Source: an uncultured Porphyromonadaceae bacterium
Lineage (GTDB): Bacteria; Bacteroidota; Bacteroidia; Bacteroidales; Muribaculaceae
Direction: 5' to 3'
Length of the DNA: 61,483 nucleotides
Assembly: GCA_900541865.1 (NCBI GenBank)
Contig: UQLO01000013.1
Coordinates: 1-61,483 of the forward strand
The number at the start of each line of letters is the position of its first letter. The stretch's first letter is position 1. The translations under genes and the position numbers were made by a program. The notes under the pieces were generated by a model. The model was given only the letters and a program-made list of their open reading frames with translations, did not search any database and was not told the DNA's origin. Of the stretch, positions 17,606 to 25,245 are shown one piece after another.

Positions 17606-19111
17606 TTACTCGAATGAGCCCATTTTGAGGTAGTTCACTTCCTCCTGGGTGAGGTAGCGCCAGCGGCCGCGGGGCAGGTTCTTCTTGGTGAGGCCTGCGA
17701 AGTAAACGCGGTCGAGCTTGGTGACGTGGTAGCCGAGGCTCTCGAAGATGCGTCGCACGATACGGTTACGTCCCGAATGGATTTCGATGCCGGCCTGGTT
17801 GCGGTCGGTCTCGGTGGCGTAGCTGATGGCGTCGGCGTGGATGGGGCCGTCGTCGAGCTCGATGCCGTCGGCGATGCGCTGCATATCGTCTTCGGAGATG
17901 TCGCGGTCGCACCAAACGTGGTAGATTTTCTTCTTCACGAACTTGGGGTGGGTGAGCTTGGAGGCGAGGTCACCGTCGTTGGTGAGCAGGAGCACGCCCG
18001 TGGTGTTGCGGTCCAGACGGCCTACGGGGTATATGCGCTCGTTGCAGGCTCCCTTGACCAGGTCGAGCACCGTGGTGCGGCCGTGGGGGTCGTCGCTGGT
18101 GGTGACGCAGTCTTTGGGTTTGTTGAGCAGTATGTAGCACTTGCTCTGCAGGGTAACCACCTTTTCGTCGTATTCAACCACGTCGGAGTGGGTTATTTTG
18201 GTGCCGAGTTCGGTGACTACCTGTCCGTTGACCTTCACCAGACCCTGCTGGATGAATTCATCGGCCTCGCGGCGGCTGCACAGACCGGCGTTGCTCATAT
18301 ACTTGTTGAGACGAATCTGCTCGTTGGGATCGGGCACCGGCATTTCGTACTCCACGCGCTTGGGCCGCGGAGTGAAGCTCTTGCCGCGTGTGGGGAAGTC
18401 GGAGCCGCCGTTGTTGTAGCGGTTATTGTTGTTGTAGCGGTTGTTATTGTTGTATCCGCCCTGGCGGTTGCCGCCCTGGTTGTTGCGGTTGTAGCCGCCC
18501 TGACGGTTCTGGTTGTTGTAGCCACCCTGGCGGTTTTGGTTGTTGTAGCCACCCTGACGGTTCTGGTTGTTGTAGCCACCCTGGCGGTTGTTGTTGTAGC
18601 CACCTTGGCGGTTGTTGTTGTAGCCACCCTGGCGGTTGTTGTTGTAACCGCCTTGACGGTTCTGGTTGTTGTATCCACCCTGACGGTTGTTGTATCCGCC
18701 CTGGCGGTTGTTGTTGTATCCGCCTTCGCGGTTGTAGGGTCGAGGGGTGTAGGGTTTCTGCTCGGAGGGCTGGGTACCGGCAGCCTGCGCGTCGTTGTCC
18801 TGGCCATCGTAGTCGTTGCGCTGAGGCCGGGGCTGGTAGGGACGCTGGTAGGCGGTTGCGTTGGAGCCGGGAGTGTAGGGTCGGGGCTGGTAGGGGCGCT
18901 GCTGGGCGGGGCCGTTGGCGTTGTAGGGCCGCGGCTGATAGGGGCGCTTGGCACGGTAGTCGGCGCCTTCGCCGTTGTCGTCGGCGGAGGGGCGCGGAGT
19001 GTAGTTCGAAGATTCGAAGCGCGGACGGCTCTCGCCGGCATCATCGCTTGCGCGGAAGGCCTGGCCTATGCGCGGGCGTTTTGGTTTCTTTTCGCTGGAA
19101 TTGGAGTCCAT
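17606..19111 (-). CDS. rluB: 23S rRNA pseudouridine synthase (RluB/RsuA family) with Asn/Gly-rich N-terminus
   Basis: This 501-residue protein has three parts. Residues 1-130 are basic and proline-rich, with RPYQPRPY repeats. Residues about 130-240 contain 11 GGYN units (GGYNNNRQ, GGYNNQNRQ). From about 260 there is an S4 RNA-binding domain (IRLNKYMSNAGLCSRREAD), then the RsuA-type catalytic domain with GRLDRNTTGVLLLTNDG, whose Asp is the expected nucleophile, and SGRNRIVRRIFE. The enzyme isomerises a uridine in 23S rRNA. Repetitive N-termini on these synthases are common in Bacteroidetes. The ATG at 19111 (MDSNSSEKK) is preferred to one 57 nt upstream. Confidence 0.9.
   Translation of the reverse strand: MDSNSSEKKPKRPRIGQAFRASDDAGESRPRFESSNYTPRPSADDNGEGADYRAKRPYQPRPYNANGPAQQRPYQPRPYTPGSNATAYQRPYQPRPQRNDYDGQDNDAQAAGTQPSEQKPYTPRPYNREGGYNNNRQGGYNNRQGGYNNQNRQGGYNNNRQGGYNNNRQGGYNNNRQGGYNNQNRQGGYNNQNRQGGYNNQNRQGGYNRNNQGGNRQGGYNNNNRYNNNNRYNNGGSDFPTRGKSFTPRPKRVEYEMPVPDPNEQIRLNKYMSNAGLCSRREADEFIQQGLVKVNGQVVTELGTKITHSDVVEYDEKVVTLQSKCYILLNKPKDCVTTSDDPHGRTTVLDLVKGACNERIYPVGRLDRNTTGVLLLTNDGDLASKLTHPKFVKKKIYHVWCDRDISEDDMQRIADGIELDDGPIHADAISYATETDRNQAGIEIHSGRNRIVRRIFESLGYHVTKLDRVYFAGLTKKNLPRGRWRYLTQEEVNYLKMGSFE
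18394..18724 (-). repeat. in-frame minisatellite in rluB encoding GGYNN(Q)NRQ units
   Basis: Imperfect tandem 21-27-nt units, all multiples of three, encode 11 GGYN repeats. Neighbouring copies differ at few bases, suggesting recent expansion by slippage or unequal crossing-over. Confidence 0.8.
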
Positions 19112-19345
19112 GGGTGTTGTTGAATGAAAGGCTGTTAGTGTTTCTGTTTTTATGAATATGCTCTGCAAGAGTGGCAGTACGCCTCGCGGCGTAAATCGGA
19201 AGCTGCCGGCAAAGCTATGTGTATATCTAACTGACTGTTTGTGAAATAATTAAAGTTCTTAAGTTTAGAGGTCGACGGCATCGGATATAATCGGACGAAT
19301 CACGCCGTCATGGTTATAACGTTTTAATGTGCTGAATTTCTTGCG

Positions 19346-19353
19346 CAAAGTTA
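19346..19353 (-). promoter_or_regulatory. -7 element (TAACTTTG) for rluB
   Basis: TAACTTTG on the minus strand matches TAnnTTTG and lies about 235 nt upstream of the rluB ATG. Confidence 0.5.
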
Positions 19354-19416
19354 ATAAAAAAAGGTGGTGCTGATAGCTAAAAAAGCTTAAAATTTGGTTT
19401 TCGCCCCACTATTGCA

Positions 19417-19424
19417 TAATTTTG
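19417..19424 (+). promoter_or_regulatory. -7 element (TAATTTTG) with -33 TTG for the DMT-family gene
   Basis: TAATTTTG is preceded by TTG at 19394-19396 with a 20-nt spacer, the expected Bacteroidetes architecture. It lies 29 nt upstream of the ATG at 19453. Confidence 0.65.
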
Positions 19425-19452
19425 CAGCCGCAAAACCCAAACGGAGTTAAAA

Positions 19453-19824
19453 ATGAACGCTTTCTGGACCATCGTATTGCTTGTAATAGCCAATATATTC
19501 ATGACCTTTGCCTGGTACGGCCACATAAAACTTCAGCAGATGAAAGTGATAGGCTCGGCGACGCCTTTGATAGTTGTCATCCTCATATCGTGGCTTATAG
19601 CGCTGGTGGAGTATTGCTTTCAGGTACCGGCCAACCGCATGGGCTTTCAGGGCAACGGTGGCACCTTCTCTCTGATGCAGCTCAAAGTTATACAAGAAGT
19701 TATCACCTTGGCGGTGTTCACGGTTTTCTCCGTGATGTTCTTCCGCGGGGAGGCCCTGCACTGGAATCACTTCGCCGCTTTCGGCTGCCTCATCGCCGCC
19801 GTCTGGCTCGTATTCCTCAAATGA
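19453..19824 (+). CDS. small DMT-family membrane protein (DUF486)
   Basis: This 123-residue inner-membrane protein has four hydrophobic helices (about 4-22, 33-52, 77-93, 101-120). NIFMTFAWYGHIK and LIALVEYCFQVPANRMG are characteristic of the DUF486 family. The family is related to small multidrug-resistance-like proteins of the drug/metabolite transporter superfamily; the substrate is unknown. It has its own promoter, and its TGA stop is immediately followed by AT-rich tandem repeats. Confidence 0.8.
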   Translation: MNAFWTIVLLVIANIFMTFAWYGHIKLQQMKVIGSATPLIVVILISWLIALVEYCFQVPANRMGFQGNGGTFSLMQLKVIQEVITLAVFTVFSVMFFRGEALHWNHFAAFGCLIAAVWLVFLK

Positions 19825-19980
19825 ATTTAAAATGTAAAATTTAGAATGTAAAATGTAGAATGGGGCGTCGCGTCCGCGCAGTAAGGGCGGCAAGGCCGCC
19901 CCGCTTTATGTTAACCGCCGGATTCATCCGGCGGAAAAAACACCACAAAAACATTGTATCCCAACGGGATACCGCTTTCC
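19825..19980. repeat. left arm of the transposase cassette: tandem repeats and three palindromes
   Basis: Right after the preceding stop come AAATGTA/GAATGTA-type repeats (19825-19861). Three palindromes follow: GGGCGGC-AAG-GCCGCCC (19885-19901), CCGCCGGAT-TC-ATCCGGCGG (19915-19934), and GTATCCC-AAC-GGGATAC followed by CGCTTTCC (19956-19980). Each recurs inverted on the far side of the transposase gene. Confidence 0.8.
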
Positions 19981-20008
19981 GGGCGAACAAACATCAAGAA
20001 CTACAAAT

Positions 20009-20455
20009 ATGAGCTACACAAAGAATTACCAGCATATAGTATTCGCCACCAAATTCCGGTGCTGTGCATTACCGGAAACCTCCAAGAAAATCATGCTGAA
20101 ATTCATTCATGAACTATGCATTCGCGAAGGTTGGTATCTGGTGCGCATCAATGCATACCTCAACCATATGCACATCCTTTTGGATCTGCCCGCAACGGCT
20201 CTGCTGGCAGACGTGGTCAAGCTTATAAAAGTACGTACAACCCAAACCTTCAAACACCATCCCGACTTCCCGACTTTTGAGGGTTGGAGCAAAGGATACG
20301 GCGCCTTTTCGGTTTCGCATTTTGACCGACAGACTATTATCGCCTACATAGCCAATCAAGAAACGCACCACAGTTCGGTATCTTTCGACGATGAACTCAG
20401 GAATCTTCTAATCGAAAACGGCATCACTCCGGATGAATATGTCGATGCCCTTTAG
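20009..20455 (+). CDS. REP-associated / IS200-type tyrosine transposase (Y1 HUH)
   Basis: This 148-residue single-strand DNA transposase-fold protein has the HUH motif at H53-M-H55 (NHMHILLDL) and the catalytic tyrosine at Y113 in AYIANQETHH, with Q117 in the usual helix position. Both catalytic elements look intact. Length is closer to IS200 TnpA than to longer RAYTs. However, the gene lies between mirror-image palindromes instead of classic IS200 ends, which favours a RAYT-like domesticated transposase acting on REP elements. No accessory tnpB is present. The start is ATG at 20009 in MSYTKNYQHIVFATK. Confidence 0.85.
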   Translation: MSYTKNYQHIVFATKFRCCALPETSKKIMLKFIHELCIREGWYLVRINAYLNHMHILLDLPATALLADVVKLIKVRTTQTFKHHPDFPTFEGWSKGYGAFSVSHFDRQTIIAYIANQETHHSSVSFDDELRNLLIENGITPDEYVDAL

Positions 20456-20518
20456 GTCAACCTGTGCAATTTACCAGCAAATGCTTTTCTGTAATAGTTC
20501 GGCGGATATGGGTCGTCG

Positions 20519-20656
20519 GGAAAGCGGTATCCCGTTGGGATACAGTGCGTAAGTGATGTTTTTCCGCCGGATGAATCCGACGGTTAACAAAAAGCGGGGC
20601 GGCGTTGCCGCCCTCCCGCGCCCCATTATCAATTATCCATTATCCATTATCAATTA
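20519..20656. repeat. right arm of the transposase cassette: inverted copies of the left arm
   Basis: In reverse order and orientation to the left arm lie GGAAAGCG followed by GTATCCC-GTT-GGGATAC (20519-20543, exact inverse of 25 nt), CCGCCGGATGAATCCGACGG with its TTAAC flank (20564-20588, one mismatch), and AAAGCGGGGCGGC-GTT-GCCGCCC (about 20590-20612, one mismatch). ATTATCA/ATTATCC heptamers (20625-20656) then run into the stop codon of the next gene. Confidence 0.8.
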
Positions 20657-21145
20657 TTTTGGCGCGGTGCCGGAGAGCTCGCCGGTTGCGATATTGTAGA
20701 TGAGGTCGTTGTTGAGCAGGGTGAGGGTGTAGGAGCTGGCGTCGCGGCGCATTGCGAAGACGGCGTTGAGCTGGTCGGTCCCCTGAAGGTAGTCGAAAAT
20801 TTTCGGGGGTAGTTGGTCAAAGAGTAGCACTTGCGGCAGAGGCATGCCGTAGCCGTCGATGTCGGTCCATTGGTATGTTGCGCCGAAGGTAAGACCGGCT
20901 CCGCCGTCGATGCGAACGTGGTAGCTGCCGGCGTTGTGTGTGTAGCTTTGGAGCTCTGAGTTGGGGAAGTAATGGGTGATGAAGGACGAAATGTCCTGGG
21001 GCAGCTCGCTCCATATGTCGGCGTGGCTGCAGGCGGTTTGAGTCAAGGCCAAGGCCACCGTGGCCAGAAGCGCGGCGGTCAGGCGGAGGCGGCAGAGCAG
21101 CTTCTGGATGCGGGTGGGAGCGGGAAGAGAATCGTAGGCAGTCAT
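20654..21145 (-). CDS. PepSY-like (PF11396-type) secreted protein
   Basis: This 163-residue protein has a positively charged N-terminus, a hydrophobic stretch at about 22-38 and a possible lipobox cysteine (QTAC, about residue 39), so it is probably exported. The segment WSELPQDISSFITHYFPNSEL matches the start of Bacteroidales PepSY-like domains, followed by a short beta-rich domain. The function is unknown. The TAA stop directly abuts AT-rich heptamer repeats belonging to the transposase cassette's right arm. Confidence 0.6.
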   Translation of the reverse strand: MTAYDSLPAPTRIQKLLCRLRLTAALLATVALALTQTACSHADIWSELPQDISSFITHYFPNSELQSYTHNAGSYHVRIDGGAGLTFGATYQWTDIDGYGMPLPQVLLFDQLPPKIFDYLQGTDQLNAVFAMRRDASSYTLTLLNNDLIYNIATGELSGTAPK

Positions 21146-21444
21146 ACGCTGGGTCAGTTAATGAGTTTTAGCGGAAAGAGGAGAGTGGAATGCTCAAAAA
21201 CTTTTAAATTTTTAACGCGCCGAAATGCCGTCGTGTTCACTCAGAAGTGCGTCTGGCGCCATTTTAACAGTTGTGTGTTAAAAAATGGGACATCGGCGAG
21301 GCGAAAAAAGCATTGTCGGTTGCAAAAAAATGTTTATATTTGCACCGAATTTTGTCTATTCGGCGCGCACGCTGCGCGCGGGAAGCACAAACCAAAAACA
21401 TATTTCAGACAACAAACAAAAAACATAAACCAAACACATTATCA
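21146..21444. other. divergent region upstream of the DUF4493 cluster
   Basis: This 299-nt region contains an imperfect hairpin (CCATTTTAACA / TGTTAAAAAATGG, about 21261-21290) and the strong promoter at 21313-21342. I see nothing else coding in it. Confidence 0.4.
21313..21342 (+). promoter_or_regulatory. promoter of the DUF4493 cluster (TTG-N19-TATATTTG)
   Basis: TTG at 21313-21315 and TATATTTG at 21335-21342 with a 19-nt spacer are a near-perfect Bacteroidetes promoter. The leader to the ATG at 21445 is about 95 nt. A longer in-frame start at 21271 would lie upstream of this promoter and is rejected. Confidence 0.7.
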
Positions 21445-23907
21445 ATGACGAAGTACACTTTTATGGCCTGTGTGCTTGCCGCCGGAGCCGTTGCCTTGAG
21501 CAGCTGCTCCGAGGATGCCCCCAACAGCATATCGCGGGGTCACGGCACTCTGGCCCCGAATGTGGCGATGGACGGCACGGTGAAGGCACCGCGCCAGTCG
21601 CGCGCTCCCGAAAGCCGCGCCGACGTTCCCGACGCCTCCCAGCTCTCTCTGAGACTCGTCTCCGCCGACGGCGGCTCCTTCCGCAAGGAGTGGGCTACCC
21701 TGGCAGACTTCAAATCCGACGAGGAATTCAAGGTTGGTGACTACACCCTCGAGGCATGGTATGGCACCGAAGGTGCCGAGGGCTTCGAATGTCCCTATTT
21801 CTACGGGTCGTGCCCCGTCAAAATCGAAGACCGCAAGACCACCACGGTGGCCCTGACGGCCGCTCTGAGCCAGGCCCTGGTAGACGTGGCCTACACAGAG
21901 TCCTTCACCCACTTCATGACCGAGTACAGCGCCAAAGTGAACGGCCTGAGCTTCGCCGCCGGCGAAACGCGCCCCGTCTACGTGGCGCCCGGCACGGTAG
22001 CAGTCACTGTAGACTTCACCAAGCCCAACGGCGAAAAGGGCACCGGATATGAGGTAGCCCGCTTCGTCGCCAAGGCCCAGACCCACTACCACGTCAACGT
22101 GGACCTCGAAGGCGGTGCCGGCGATGCCGTCCTCGTTGTTACCTACGACGACGAGCTCGATCAGCAGGAAATCGTCATCGACATCTCCGACCTCGTTATG
22201 AGCGCTCCGGCACCCGTGGCTGAGCCCAGCGGCTTCACCAGCGGTCAGGCCGTCGACTTCGTGGCCAATATGCCGGCTTCGGAGGCCCTCAAGGTCAATA
22301 TGATAGCACAGGGCGGCCTCAAAGAGGTCAACCTGACCACCACGAGCTCTTCGCTTCTCGCACAGGGCTGGCCCGCCGAAATCAACCTTCTGGGCGCCAC
22401 CGCCGACCAGCAGGCTGCCCTGCGCAACCTCGGTCTCGATGTGCTCGGCCTGTGGAACAACCCCGACAAGATGGCCGTGGTCGACTTCACCGGCGTAGCC
22501 TCCCATATCGCCTACCTCGAGGGCGGCAACAACACTACCGAGTTCGCACTCACCGTCAAGGACGCCAACTTCAAGGTCTGCGAACCCGTCGTGCTCACTC
22601 TCAACTGCGAGAAGCTCGTGCTCGAAATCACCGGCGGCAACGCCCTCCAGCCCGACGCTCCCGCAACCATCACCCTGGCTTACAACGGACCGGACGCCGC
22701 TTCCAACATTGCCTTCTATGCCGGCAACAACCGCGGCACCTACGACGCCATCACCGACGTGACCTTCTCCGACCCCGTGAGCCGCGCTACCTCGGACTAC
22801 ACCGTGACTTTCCCCTCCCTCTCTACCGAGAAAGAAGTGACCGTCAAGGCAGTATGCGGCGGTCAGGAGAGCAACACCTTTACTCTGAAGCCGGCCCCTT
22901 TTGAGGTTGCCGTTAACGACAACGACGTCTATGCCCGCCATGCCTTCGTGACCGTTAACGGCACCGAAGACGAAACCCGCGACCAAGCCACCCTCGCCGC
23001 CGCCGCCAAGTACTACATAAGCACCGACGGCACAACCTACACCGAGGCCACCGGCACGGTCGACGGCGTCTACACCCATCTCGCCGTAGAGCCCTCCACT
23101 ACATATTATATTAAGGTAGTCATCGACGGCCTGCAGTCGCGCGTCGCCACTTTCACCACCGAGGCTACCCTCGGCGTGCCCAACGCAGGCATGGAAGAGT
23201 GGTGCCAGACCGCCAGCGAGTCGCATTGGGAGCGCGAATACCCCGCTGCCACCGAGCAGGACTGCGTATGGGGCACCAACAACCCCATGACCACCAGCCA
23301 GGGCAGCAACTACGCCTACTGCCGCATCTCCGGCACCACCAAGGCCGACGGCGACAACGGCAAGTGCGCGCTAATCCGCACCGTAGGGTGGGGCAGCGGC
23401 AACTCCGCCACCGGCTCCAGAGGCTCCAGCGGCGCGACTAAGTATATCGACGCCGGGTTGCTCCATCTGGGCGCTTCCCGTTCGGTACGCCCGGCAAGCC
23501 ATCCCGACCGCACCGGTAGCGTCACCACCGACGACCTCGACTGCGGCATAGCTTTCGCCTCGCGGCCCTCGCAGCTCTCGTTCCGCTACAAATACACCGC
23601 CAAGAACTCCGCCGACAAAGGCGTGGTCGAATTTTGGGTCAAGGACGCGACCGGAAACACCATTGCCTCCGGAAGCCGGGACCTGACTGCCACCGGCGAC
23701 TGGACTACCGTAACACTCGATATGGTCACACCCGCACAGGGTACAGCCAAAGGCGCTAAACTCTACGTGAAATTCCAGAGCACCAACTCCGAGGAATTCC
23801 TCACCAAGACCGACGCCAACCTCTCCGGCCCCGGATTCGCCAACCTCAGCCGCGGCACCTTCATGGGTTCGCAGCTCTACATCGACGACATAACCCTCAA
23901 CTACTAA
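21445..23907 (+). CDS. DUF4493 domain lipoprotein with C-terminal PCMD-type domain
   Basis: This 820-residue lipoprotein has a lipobox ending at C21 (ALSSC), so it is probably surface or outer-membrane anchored. Residues about 30-275 form a DUF4493 domain (QLSLRLVSADGG, YTLEAWYG, PYFYGSCPVKI, TYDDEL). The middle consists of Ig-like or fibronectin-like beta modules. From about residue 575 (GVPNAGMEEW) the C-terminus resembles the putative carbohydrate metabolism domain (PF13201). A binding or adhesin-like surface role is plausible but unproven. It is first of three paralogues, 10 nt from the next. Confidence 0.75.
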   Translation: MTKYTFMACVLAAGAVALSSCSEDAPNSISRGHGTLAPNVAMDGTVKAPRQSRAPESRADVPDASQLSLRLVSADGGSFRKEWATLADFKSDEEFKVGDYTLEAWYGTEGAEGFECPYFYGSCPVKIEDRKTTTVALTAALSQALVDVAYTESFTHFMTEYSAKVNGLSFAAGETRPVYVAPGTVAVTVDFTKPNGEKGTGYEVARFVAKAQTHYHVNVDLEGGAGDAVLVVTYDDELDQQEIVIDISDLVMSAPAPVAEPSGFTSGQAVDFVANMPASEALKVNMIAQGGLKEVNLTTTSSSLLAQGWPAEINLLGATADQQAALRNLGLDVLGLWNNPDKMAVVDFTGVASHIAYLEGGNNTTEFALTVKDANFKVCEPVVLTLNCEKLVLEITGGNALQPDAPATITLAYNGPDAASNIAFYAGNNRGTYDAITDVTFSDPVSRATSDYTVTFPSLSTEKEVTVKAVCGGQESNTFTLKPAPFEVAVNDNDVYARHAFVTVNGTEDETRDQATLAAAAKYYISTDGTTYTEATGTVDGVYTHLAVEPSTTYYIKVVIDGLQSRVATFTTEATLGVPNAGMEEWCQTASESHWEREYPAATEQDCVWGTNNPMTTSQGSNYAYCRISGTTKADGDNGKCALIRTVGWGSGNSATGSRGSSGATKYIDAGLLHLGASRSVRPASHPDRTGSVTTDDLDCGIAFASRPSQLSFRYKYTAKNSADKGVVEFWVKDATGNTIASGSRDLTATGDWTTVTLDMVTPAQGTAKGAKLYVKFQSTNSEEFLTKTDANLSGPGFANLSRGTFMGSQLYIDDITLNY

Positions 23908-23917
23908 ACGACAACAC

Positions 23918-25234
23918 ATGAACACCAAGATAAGCACAATGATGGCGGCCGGAGCGCTGCTTCTTGCCGTCACCTCCTGCTCCGAGAGCTGGAATCCCGC
24001 CCCCGCACAGGGTGAGGGTCAGCTTTCGCTCAAGTCTATGGGCGTCAACGTCAACACCACCGCCACTACGGTCAACTCCCGTGCCGAAGGCTCCGCCATC
24101 GACCTGAAGCCGTTTTTAGTGAAGGTTGTGCCCACCGACGGCGCCGGACAAACCTACAACTACACCTACGGCACCATGCCGGAGATTCTTTCGCTGCCCC
24201 TGGGCCAGTACCGCGTCGACGTCGAAAGCCACGCCGTGCAGCCCGCCGAATGGGACCGCCCCTACTACAAAGGCTCCTCCAAGACCTTCACCATCGAGAA
24301 CAACAAGCTCACCGAAATCGGCGTGGTTACCTGCGAGTTCTCCTCGCTGAAGGTCACCGTGGCCTACACCGACGAGCTTAAGGCCGCCATGGGCGACGAC
24401 GTCACCGTCACCGTTCTGGCAAACACCGGCGGCACTCTGGTCTACACCCCCACCGAGACCCGCGCCGGCTACTTCGAGGTTGTCGACGGCTCGATGACCC
24501 TGGTTGCAACCTTCGAGGGCACCGTGGGCGGCGTGGCCGCACACCAGGTAGTCACTTTCGGCGAGGTTAAGCCGGGCGTGCACTACCTGCTCACCTTCCG
24601 CGTCAAGAACGGCCCCGTGCCTCCCGAGCAGACCGGCACCGTAGATCCCTCCGGCATCCAGATTGAGGGCGCCGTCAGCGAAGAGACCATCAACGGCAGC
24701 GTAAACCCCGGTTCCGACAGCCCGCTCGACCCGAGCGACCGTCCCGGACAGGAACAGGGCGGCGAAGACCCCAATCCTCCGACGCCTCCGACACCCGACG
24801 ATCCCGCCGAGGATGTGATTGATTTCACCAGCGCCACGCTCGACCTTGAGGGCGTCAACGACGCCGCCACCTTCAGCGGCGACGCCATCGTCACCATCAC
24901 CAGCAAGAACGGCTTCTCCCATCTCATCGTCAAGATTGATTCCGAAGGCCTCACCCCCGAAGTGCTCGAAGGCGTCGGCCTGGCAGAGCAGTTCGACCTT
25001 GCCAACCCCATCGCAACCCTCTCCGACGGCACTACCGTCGACATCACCGAGGGCCTCAAAGGACTCGGATTCCCCACGGGCGCTGAAGTGACCGGCACCA
25101 ACGATCCCATCGACTTCAACATCACCCAGTTCGTGCCCCTGCTGACCATCTACCCGGGTAACTCCAACTTCATCATCACCGTTACCGACCGCAACGGCGT
25201 TCAGAAGTCTATGACCCTCAAATTCAAATCCTGA
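23918..25234 (+). CDS. DUF4493 domain lipoprotein (short paralogue)
   Basis: This 438-residue lipoprotein has its lipobox at C21 (AVTSC). Residues about 25-235 are a DUF4493 domain (IDLKPFLVKVVPTDG, YRVDVESHA, PYYKGSSKTFTI, LKVTVAYTDEL). A Pro/Asp/Glu-rich linker lies near 265-300 (PPTPPTPDDP). A C-terminal beta domain follows that differs from the PCMD-like ends of its neighbours. It sits between the two longer paralogues in one operon, with 10-11-nt gaps. Ligand and partner are unknown. Confidence 0.7.
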   Translation: MNTKISTMMAAGALLLAVTSCSESWNPAPAQGEGQLSLKSMGVNVNTTATTVNSRAEGSAIDLKPFLVKVVPTDGAGQTYNYTYGTMPEILSLPLGQYRVDVESHAVQPAEWDRPYYKGSSKTFTIENNKLTEIGVVTCEFSSLKVTVAYTDELKAAMGDDVTVTVLANTGGTLVYTPTETRAGYFEVVDGSMTLVATFEGTVGGVAAHQVVTFGEVKPGVHYLLTFRVKNGPVPPEQTGTVDPSGIQIEGAVSEETINGSVNPGSDSPLDPSDRPGQEQGGEDPNPPTPPTPDDPAEDVIDFTSATLDLEGVNDAATFSGDAIVTITSKNGFSHLIVKIDSEGLTPEVLEGVGLAEQFDLANPIATLSDGTTVDITEGLKGLGFPTGAEVTGTNDPIDFNITQFVPLLTIYPGNSNFIITVTDRNGVQKSMTLKFKS

Positions 25235-25245
25235 CACACTGCCTT

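Larger units (their letters stand above)
19112..19452. other. divergent rluB / DMT-protein promoter region
   Basis: This 341-nt intergenic region holds two opposed -7 elements: TAACTTTG on the minus strand at 19346-19353 (rluB) and TAATTTTG on the plus strand at 19417-19424. It implies an rluB leader of about 230 nt, in which I see no recognisable riboswitch or gene. Confidence 0.5.

Noticed and set aside
17337..17633. Plus-strand frames in the buk-rluB gap
   Set aside because: Their translation is built from the 49-bp tandem units and heptamers, with no independent coding signal.
18400..18740. Regular repeats resembling a CRISPR array
   Set aside because: Units are 21-27 nt in frame without unique spacers and encode GGYN repeats in rluB; no cas genes are nearby.
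19825..20656. Interpretation as a classic IS200/IS605 insertion
   Set aside because: No tnpB, and the flanks are mirror-image palindromes instead of non-identical left and right end hairpins; kept as RAYT-like, though IS200 relationship of the protein is clear.
21271..21444. Extended N-terminus for the first DUF4493 gene
   Set aside because: It would begin upstream of the TTG-N19-TATATTTG promoter and place 58 non-signal residues before a clear lipoprotein signal.
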